Of a stretch of 64,000 nt of DNA, positions 1-64,000 are shown in pieces. A model generated the notes under the pieces. The model saw nothing but the letters and a program-made list of their open reading frames with translations. It made no database searches and was not told where the DNA came from. The translations under genes were made by a program, and so were the position numbers. Origin of the DNA: Hirundichthys speculiger (taxonomy: Eukaryota; Chordata; Actinopteri; Beloniformes; Exocoetidae). Every line of letters begins with the position of its first letter. Position 1 is the first letter of the stretch. The stretch spans positions 620,001 to 684,000 of the forward strand of contig JAGFBZ010000258.1 of NCBI GenBank assembly GCA_018398805.1. The letters run 5' to 3'.

Positions 1-506
1 CAGATAACAGTGCAGCACCTGACTGCAGCTCGTCATTCTTTGCAAACAGACCATAAACGTAATGAAAAAGGAACATGAAGTGATCTCTACATCCCCACCA
101 AGCAGTAAAATGAGCATAACCAGATGTTTAATGAAGCACCCACATTGATGAAGAGACAGAAATGAAAGGAAATACCATTTGCACTTGGGAATCACAAAAG
201 CTGTGATAGCAGGACAAGAAGGATGATTCCCCTCACATTAAGATGTTTGTGCCATAAAAACGTCTTACTGATAAATAACAGGAGGAGAATGGATCATTGG
301 AACACCTCACTAATCTAATTACAGAAGCACTGACTTTTATGATGATTTTTTTTTACTAATACATTACTGTGCAAACTGAGGGTTTCAGAGTATAAAGTGC
401 TGTATGTTGTAAAGATTCGGGGTTACATAAATAACCTGCTTTATAATCTACTTTGTGAGTTTTGTGAGAATTGTTCAGTAAAAAAATTGCTTCAACCACT
501 AATGGA

Positions 507-602
<96 letters not shown>

Positions 603-733
603 CAGTACATACAACGTATGATGAGTTGAAATAAAACAGGGAACAGAAAAAGTCCCACCAGAGAAACGGACATGCTCACAGTCCTCCGCCCCAGTAGGAG
701 GAGCAGGGCAGTCAGCAGCAGGTAGGCCTCATG
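1..733. other. 3' flank of kcnj8
   Basis: AT-rich DNA downstream of the kcnj8 stop, presumably 3' UTR then intergenic. Apart from the TA microsatellite I see no gene. No canonical AATAAA was found on the minus strand here, so the kcnj8 poly(A) site may be non-canonical or beyond the edge. Confidence 0.5.
510..599. repeat. (TA)n microsatellite, about 44 units
   Basis: An uninterrupted TA run. It creates a meaningless alternating Ile-Tyr reading frame. It lies about 140 bp past the kcnj8 stop, probably within its 3' UTR. Confidence 0.97.
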
Positions 734-7495
<6,762 letters not shown>

Positions 7496-8494
7496 CTTCT
7501 GCTTTAGCTGCCCTTAAGTGTCAAAGCTAGTAGCCAACTCCTTGAAACCCCGACCTCAGTGCGCCTTTACGCGCCGGTACATCGCCAAACAGATGGAAAC
7601 GGCGCAGCTGTTTCCCCCCGTCTAGTCTTGGGGGTGAGCGCCGCCTTTGCGCAGCTCCTCAGAGGGCTGGGACGGTCTCCCCTCTCCTGTTGACGTAGTT
7701 CAACTTCCAGAGTCCAAACCCGCTCAGACCAGGGTGCTGCCGCCTTCAAGGACTCATCCAGGATGCTCGGAAAACACTAAACCAGTGCGCGTAACAGAAA
7801 CTTTACTTGATTCAAAGCGCCGCTGAGCACTTCTCAGAAGTCCCAGCCTTAACTTAACTCTTAACTTAAGGAGTTTTTCATTGACTTTGATTTCCCTTAA
7901 TGGAAAAAGCCTGAAGCACTAACGTCACACATGTTGCGCTCCTAATCTGGATTTTTAAGAGATTTTAAAAGAGAAGAAACATCATTAAAGGGACACCTGG
8001 TTACTTTTATTTGGAACAATAGAGTCATACGGACTATTTAATGTCTCCCAGTGAGTTCATCAGACTTTTTCTCTATTTTCCAGTGTTTCTGTATGTTTAC
8101 AGACAGAGAATTTATTCAATAGTGTCACCTCTAAGCAAAAAAGACAGACAGCAGCGCTTGGTAGGTGAAACCCGAGTTTCACTGGTCAAATGAAGTCATT
8201 TCCCTTGAAATCTTCAAATCTGCAGTTTTGTATACTTCACTTGTGATGTCACGTCAATTTTTCCACCCCCCTTTCCGACCTCTTGGTTCTTCTCTGTAAC
8301 GTCTCTTTTTTAGTAATAATAACACGGAGTCCTGTCTATTATTTGTAAATTAGACACTTGTGAAACTGTCTCCTGCCAAACTCCACTTAAAAACCTTTAA
8401 AAAAAATCATATACACAAATGAATGTGTCATAATCGTGCTCAACATGCAGTATTTTGCACAGTAAAGTGTTTACTGCGCTTCAGCTCAGCCAGA

Positions 8495-8775
8495 ATTTGT
8501 ATGTGGGGCCCATCTGAGATATAAATGAACTGGAAAATGGGGCCCCACATGGGTAATTGTCCATGGTTCCACGATGACCCCGTGTTTGAATTGCTCAGGT
8601 ATGTGGGTGATGAGTCCATGAACCCAGAATTATTCAGTACATTATCAGGGCCCCATTTGAACTAACCACTCAAGTGAACCCTAAGCAGGCGATTCACATG
8701 GGGCCAACATGGAGCCAGGGGCCTATCCTATGTGGGGTCCCATCTTTCAGCCCATTTACTTTGGAGATGGGCTGA
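8495..8775. repeat. GGGGCCC-rich short repeat block
   Basis: Several spaced copies of TGGGGCCCA/ATGGGGCC-type words in both orientations within 280 bp of otherwise AT-rich DNA. Probably a fragment of a dispersed repeat; class not recognised. Confidence 0.4.
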
Positions 8776-9191
8776 AAAAACATAGAAATGTTGGCTGGGA
8801 AGTCAACAGTTTATTGTACTTAATGTTTTTTACTTGTGCTATTCATGTCTACACACCTCAATACCAATATTCAATTATGTTTGACACTTCTCTTCTATTC
8901 ATTATGTGCCTATTTGACACTTGACACCTTGTTACTTACTTATTTGTTGACTGCCGTTACCTCCACACTTACGGTGTTAAAACACAGCAAATTTCCCTAT
9001 TTTGAAGGACTAAAAAAGTCCAGTTTCCCACAGTTATACAGGTACATATAGATGGATACATCGGTTAAGTCATAAACCCATGTTTGTGTTCATCATGTGA
9101 TGGGCGTTTTCCACATGGTTGCTTGTTTTCTGACAGGTTAAGGAAAGAAAAATACAGTAGACTATCTACTTATGAAGGATTGTCTTAAAAG

Positions 9192-9212
9192 ACATCATCA
9201 TCATCATCATCA
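9192..9212. repeat. (ATC)n microsatellite
   Basis: A short run of CATCATCAT, seven units. Confidence 0.9.
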
Positions 9213-12200
9213 CAGATGATTTATTTGACTTTCCTTCTTTTATTTTCAGACATTTACAGTTGAGCCACCAGAGGGCCACATTTAGCAACATGTTCCATGT
9301 CAACCAGCATGCTGGAGGTTATGTGCTTCAGGTTTAATGACGAAGAGCCTCACGTTGCGCAAAACAGTTTTATTATCATTTAGTGTGTAAAAAAAAAACA
9401 AGAAAAATCATAGGCACAGAGAATTATACTTTACTGCAAAAGTGTTTGAAATAATCAGATATTCAGACAGCTACAGGATGTACATGAGATTAGAGCAAAT
9501 ACAACTTTCTGCACAGTTTTCTGATGACGCTCACTTGGATACACATAGGTTGAGTTTGTTCAAAAGGGTCCAAGGAGACAGTCTGTGTATGGAGAGCCAG
9601 TGAAAACTGAAGTGTGGGGAAATGATAAACACACTTGTCACCACTGAAAGACTCCTTAAATTAAACTGCTCTGCCTTGATTGTGTATTTAAACAGAACAA
9701 AAGAAATTAATTTATTCTCTCGCTGTACTGAAGCACTGATGCTGCTTTGAAGACAGTCGCTGATGTAAATGGAGGTTAGAAATCAGCAGTGAGAAGGTTC
9801 AGATTTATGAATCTGCAGAACAGAAGTTACATGGAAACAGAAAACAAACTAAACTCAATGGCTTTATGAAAAGTACTTGTAGCCAACACAAAGAAATCAG
9901 CTGGATGTGGTTCAGAGAAGAGTTCGGTTGTCAACAAATCAGAGGAGAAATTGACTGCAGAAAGAAAAAAATGACGATGAAGAGGAAGATGAAGGAGCTG
10001 AGACGTTGGCATCAACTCAGAGTAAAAGAAGAAACAAACTGTGCGGGACAACAGGTTATATTGTCCAATTCAACACAATAACAAACTGTTGCAGCAGCAG
10101 AGAAACAAACAAAAGCGAAAAGTGAAGTGGTGAATTATTGAGATGAAACTTATCAAAGAGTAAATTATATAAGAAAAAAACAAATGCTGATAGAATCTAT
10201 TTGGCATTCGGTCTGTGCAGTACAGTCATTTAAAATCTTATTCAAAAGCTATGTCAGTGTAAGTCAGTACAAAACAAGATAAAGGGACAACAGCACCGCT
10301 CCCGGAGAGATGTGATTCTGGAGATCAGTACTTCATTAGATAGTCCTGCATATAAGCACATAAACCGTATAAACATTCCATTATTTATATGTCATCACAT
10401 ATAAAAAAAAATATATTAACAGCTGAAATGAAGAAAAAGTGAAAAGTCATTAAATATTGTGTGTAAAACAGGTATGTTTAAATATATACCGTGTGCAATG
10501 AAGTAAGAATCATATGTGGCAGTTTGAGTCACTGTTAAAGGCAGGGTAAGCAATTTTTCAAATGGCATCATGTCTATTGATAAAACTTCAATAAAACACA
10601 GGCTGCAACCACTCTGTTTCCAGTTTACAGAGGCAAGGTCGTGTATGGATGTGACAAAAAGTGTGATGGATCAGAAGTTGCAAAGAATCACTTACCCTTC
10701 CTTTAATATTGAATATTATTATTGATTTATTCACTTCTATTGAAATCTTGAGAGGCAGAAACAAACAGATAAACAAACAGATAATAAGACAATCACTGTA
10801 ACTCCAAAATATCTCATTTTACCGGGAGCTTGCGTTTGGTGTCTGTTGTCCCAGAGGATAACGATAAATTCAGCAAAGCATGACTGCAGACAGACAGCAG
10901 GTTCGACGGCGGGATGAGCCGCGACACCTGACAGTGTTTGTACTAATGTTGGTGAAGAACTGAAAGAGGAGAGTGAAGGTGGAAAACGAACAGAAACAAA
11001 CCTGACTGATAAGATTAAACTCTGAAAATCTTAAATAAAAAAAAAAATCAGAGATTTACTGGAAGTTGTAAAGTCTCTTTATATTTGTCTAAAAACCTTG
11101 AGTTGATTAATTTGTCATTTATTGATGGTTCTATATGGAAAAAAAGATGATTAATTACATAACAAATGAACACATTTCAGGATTAAAAAATATGAGCAAA
11201 ATCTTCCTTGACAAATTAGGCAAACATTTGGAAAAAACAAACAAAAAAAAAACGTGAGATCAATAATTTGACATTTTAGGAGTAACAATTGCTTTTAATT
11301 TCCATCTCTTTCAATTTAAAAGCCCACAAAAAGTATACATTACTATCAAGTAATCCTAATAATAATCCTCTCATTAACTGTTAACTCCTGGTTTTATCAA
11401 AATTTTAGCAAAGCTTCAAGCTAATCCAGATTCACCTTAGTGCCACACCTTCCAGACGTCCCTGACAAGAAGCTGAAAGAAGGTTTTTCTAGAATAACTA
11501 GGCGAAAAAAGGCCTTTAAACGATAAGGTAGGATGGCAGAAGATTGATGCATTTATGAGGCCATTTTTGATTCCAATTTCAGATTACTGCTGAAAAAGGT
11601 GCTGAAATGGTGCAGTAAGTACAGGTGTCTGGGACCTGACATGTTTCATGCTTCTAGGTCTTTTTGTATTTTCTTGCAAATACAGTTTCAGAGGAGGAAG
11701 AAAGAAACAATAATAATTGACAATGGGACTAAAAGTTGTAGGGGGCTCCTGTAAAGCTGAGCAATCTGGAAAACATCTGGAGGACTGCATTTGTTTCAGG
11801 TTTATTTCCACCTTCTTTACATCAAAGCTCAACTTCGTGGTGCTGCCTGTTGGCAGGATGTTGACCAGTTTGTAAAAAAAAAAAAAAACTGGAGGCATTA
11901 AAAATGGCAACTAGAAGTCCACGCTTGACCTTCTGAGGTGATGTGAGCGTCAACGCAGGTCTTTCATTTACCTCTGTTTCAGAACTATACACCACAATGA
12001 AACACAGAAGTTGTGAATGATAAGATTTAAAATATTTCATGGTGATACAGCCTGGACAAAGGACCAGAGGCAACATTTAAAACACTCTCCCTTCCTGGTT
12101 GTGGCATAATATGTGCATCAGGAAGTATACATTCTCACAAGTGGTGCATTATTTAAAAAAGTAACAAATATTTTCACACAAGTTAAAGACTTTGAAAAGT

Positions 12201-14402
12201 CCATCAGTATAAAAGAACCAAAAAATTCTTAATCTCAAAAACCCTTAACACAGCCCCACAACATAAACTGAAGATCCAACCGTTTGTGTTCTAAACTCTG
12301 TATATGGCTACATTTCTCCTACTGTCACAAATCCCATGGAAGGACTCAAATCAGTGATATATTAGTCACTCTGAAGACATAAAACTCTAAAAAAAAAAAA
12401 AAAAGAAAATGGTATATTGACTTCACAGAGTTAGGTGAAAGAGATAATATCCTGACAAAAATCAGCAGGTCTTTAACAGGACTGAGATTGTGTTCAATAC
12501 AAACTCAGATAAGCAACATGATGTTGTGCAATGCCACGATATTTTTAAACAAAACATCAGCCAAATTTACAGATGGAGTCTAAGAACAAGCTTATTGCTT
12601 CCACAGGAATGGAGAGATGCTGCCAGGAGCTGATAATTAAATACTCTTGATTAAATTATCATCAGCAACTGAGAGCACCTCTATGTAAGCAGAGGTTATG
12701 GCAACCTGCTGGTCCGGAGCAGGTGTGTGTTTCCAAGGAGGGAAGATGTCTGCGGTTATCTCTGGCCATCAATCTGGGAAGGGCGGTGAGGCGATTTCAG
12801 CACTCTACAGCGAGAAACCTCGTTTACAGGGGGAAACATTTAAAACTGTTGGCAGTCTTTACAGGAGTGGATGTCCCGGGAAGCTCCCAGCAAACGTCAG
12901 ACGCTGCGATGTGGAGAGAAATCTCAGGGCCTGCAGGCTTCAGCTGAACGTTAAAGTTCTTACAGTAAATAACATGGAGGCACGCCTTGTGTTTGCACAG
13001 TTTCACCTGAACGAACCGCAGGACTTCTGGAAGAGCGACCCCTGAACAGAACAAGACCACAGTGGTGATATATGGCCATAATAAACAGCACCGTGTTTGA
13101 TTCATGAACTCCTCAGGTTAATCATAAGGGACACACTGGACAGGTTTCCAGTCCATGGAATCAACAACTAGCCTAACATGCATGTCATGTTTTAAATGCC
13201 ACGTGTTGTTGTTCGTCCGACGTTGTATTTACAGAAAATTAAGACCTGGGAAGGAGCAGCTGATTTTTCTAATTATGTAGTGATACGAATAAACCTCAGA
13301 ATGGAAAACTTTGTTTGTGAGTTTTCATAGACTGGTAGACGGTCCTTCATGGGATTTACTGACAATAAGAAACAAAATATGGCTCATGTTCTCCTTTAAT
13401 TAACCTGCGATTTTGTCACTGTAAGAGTAATGTTCACACAACAATAATCAAATGATATGTGTCTTTGAGATAAGAGTCACAATCCCAATAGTATAGCACA
13501 AGTAATAAGGGTAATATCAAGTAAAAAAGCAGTGGAGGCTGTGTCTTTGCTGAAAGCTGCTACTGATCCAACAGGAAATAAGTTGAAGCAGGAAAGTGAC
13601 AGCGGAAACCAGCCAACCTGAAGTCAGCTGATGTTTGTATCTTGAGAGTCTAATCTGTGACTCATATTTGGAGTGTGCCCATGTTCAGAGTTTCATTTTG
13701 AAGGTTTAAGAATAACAGAGCAAGCTGGAACATTTTGTTTTTCCAGGAGCCCAAAATCACCAACGTCATTTTCATTTTTATTTATTCAGAAAGGTCACTG
13801 GTATCAGGTTTTAATCATCCTAGTGTAGCCCCTAAACTCCACGCTGACATCTTGTTTTGAAAGCTGTCACTTACTTATAATCTATACATGCAGCAGAGAT
13901 GTGAACATTTTCAGTCCCATCCTGTGGGTTTCAACCTCTGTGTGCTCACGTGGAGCAGAGACAGAAGCTGATGCTGCGAGCAGCTGGTTCAGACGCAAAG
14001 CAGATAAAAATCGAAGAGTGTTTCCCACAGCCAGACAAAGGATTAGCTGGCAGCAGTCTGAAACTCTCATGTACGGCACGCAGCGAGGCCTGGTCCTGAA
14101 TCTACTTTTGTTTTTAACACCAAGAGCCCCAGAAACAACATTTCGCCGTGATTTCAAAGAGTAACATTAAATTGGATGTTAACAGTATAGGACATAGATG
14201 TCTAATCAGGAAGTGATAACAAACACGGATCATGTGCTTCTCTGAAGATAACACACTTGTTTATTCACTAAAAAGAGTCATCTGAAAAGTAAAAAAGGCA
14301 AAGATTGAGCACTTAGTTAATATGGATGGAACAGTGATGCTCCTTTTATCAGAAATATTTTTCTTATTTTTCAGTTTTGTGATGTGAATCTGAGCTTTGA
14401 AC

Positions 14403-14408
14403 TTTATT
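14403..14408 (-). terminator. candidate poly(A) signal for SUR2B transcripts
   Basis: AATAAA on the minus strand about 360 nt past the SUR2B stop; another lies at 14260-14265. Further hexamers occur to 9368, so the true 3' end is uncertain. Confidence 0.3.
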
Positions 14409-14769
14409 GCATAGCCGGCTGTATAAATGTGACTGACTGACGGATATTTTTCATATGTCCTTTTTGCTAAAGTCCTACAATGTTGATGTGGAAACGGGAC
14501 CAGATGATCATCTTATAAATTTGATTATAAATGCTGCGTGAAAGTGTCATATGATGACACTGATGCCATGCGACGAGCGACCTGTTAATAAATCATTCCC
14601 CTAAAGAAACATCACATAATTGGCTTCAGCACAGAGTTTTTGTGTCTCAGATGTTTGTCCTCCGCATCGAGAAAGTATTCAAAGTTAAAAAAAAAAATTA
14701 AAAAATAAAAGAGCTGATCACCAAAGAGAACAGTCGTTAAGCTGTTGTGTGTGTGGATCAATGGTGAGT

Positions 14770-63853
<49,084 letters not shown>

Positions 63854-64000
63854 CTGCACACAGAAGAAAGAAACAGCTCTTACTGCAAGCAAAGCAGAAG
63901 TCAACATTGTTTCATGTTTGATACTAAAGGGGGTGTTAAAAAAAAAAAAGCCTCTGTGCCTGGAGGCAGATATAGAGATGTGTGAAGTGACCACTTATGT

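Larger units (their letters stand above)
7496..14769. other. interval between abcc9 and kcnj8
   Basis: About 7.3 kb. The part next to kcnj8 (7500-7800) is richer in CpG and GC than the surroundings and probably holds the kcnj8 promoter and 5' UTR; a separate non-coding first exon, as in mammals, cannot be placed. The part next to abcc9 should contain SUR2B 3' UTR. Open frames such as that at 12698-13045 show no domain, no codon signature and have rivals on the other strand. Confidence 0.5.

Noticed and set aside
397..621. Plus-strand frame with a long Ile-Tyr run
   Set aside because: Product of the TA microsatellite.
12698..13045. 115-codon plus-strand frame in the intergenic interval
   Set aside because: No recognisable domain, an equally long rival frame on the opposite strand, and likely within abcc9 3' UTR.

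Overview
The window is vertebrate DNA, most likely from a teleost fish. The genes are split by GT-AG introns. The introns are full of fish-type repeats: Tc1/mariner, hAT, PIF/Harbinger-like and TTAA-site DNA transposons, L2-type and Rex3/RTE-type LINE tails, and a tRNA-derived SINE. The species cannot be named from the sequence.

Two genes are present, both on the minus strand and in the order known from mammals. Together they encode the two subunits of the SUR2/Kir6.1 ATP-sensitive potassium (KATP) channel. kcnj8 (Kir6.1, the pore subunit) lies at 734-7495 and is complete in six coding exons (421 codons once one extra base is ignored). abcc9 (SUR2, the regulatory ABC subunit) runs from beyond the right edge down to 14770. 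Thirty-one of its exons are in the window, from the last part of TMD1 through NBD1, the acidic ED segment, TMD2 and NBD2 to two alternative last exons. One of these encodes the SUR2A tail (16839-16976) and the other the SUR2B tail (14770-14907). The first third of SUR2 (TMD0, L0, start of TMD1) is outside.

Layout: 1-733 is 3' flank of kcnj8 with a long TA microsatellite. 734-7495 is kcnj8. 7496-14769 is the intergenic interval, probably including abcc9 3' UTR. 14770-63853 is abcc9. 63854-64000 is intron. The abcc9 introns carry most of the unusual structure. There is a four-level nest of mobile elements at 21543-25206. A hAT-type element with a perfect 8-bp target duplication holds a THAP-like exon (48764-50111). 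A TTAA-flanked MITE sits inside a Tc1 relic (about 46132-46530). Two long-TIR MITEs lie at 37677-38522 and 44576-45519. A TGGA-rich satellite with a higher-order period of about 270-306 bp lies just upstream of two successive 39-nt cassette exons in NBD1.

Four coding frames are broken by one extra base each, always as a doubled G or C (7299-7300, 43187-43188, 43215-43216, 47033-47034). All other residues, phases and splice sites look conserved, so I read these as probable assembly errors rather than gene decay. No prokaryotic features, CRISPR arrays or new protein-coding gene families were found. The most novel items are the paired 39-nt cassette exons, the intron-rich kcnj8 and the transposon structures.
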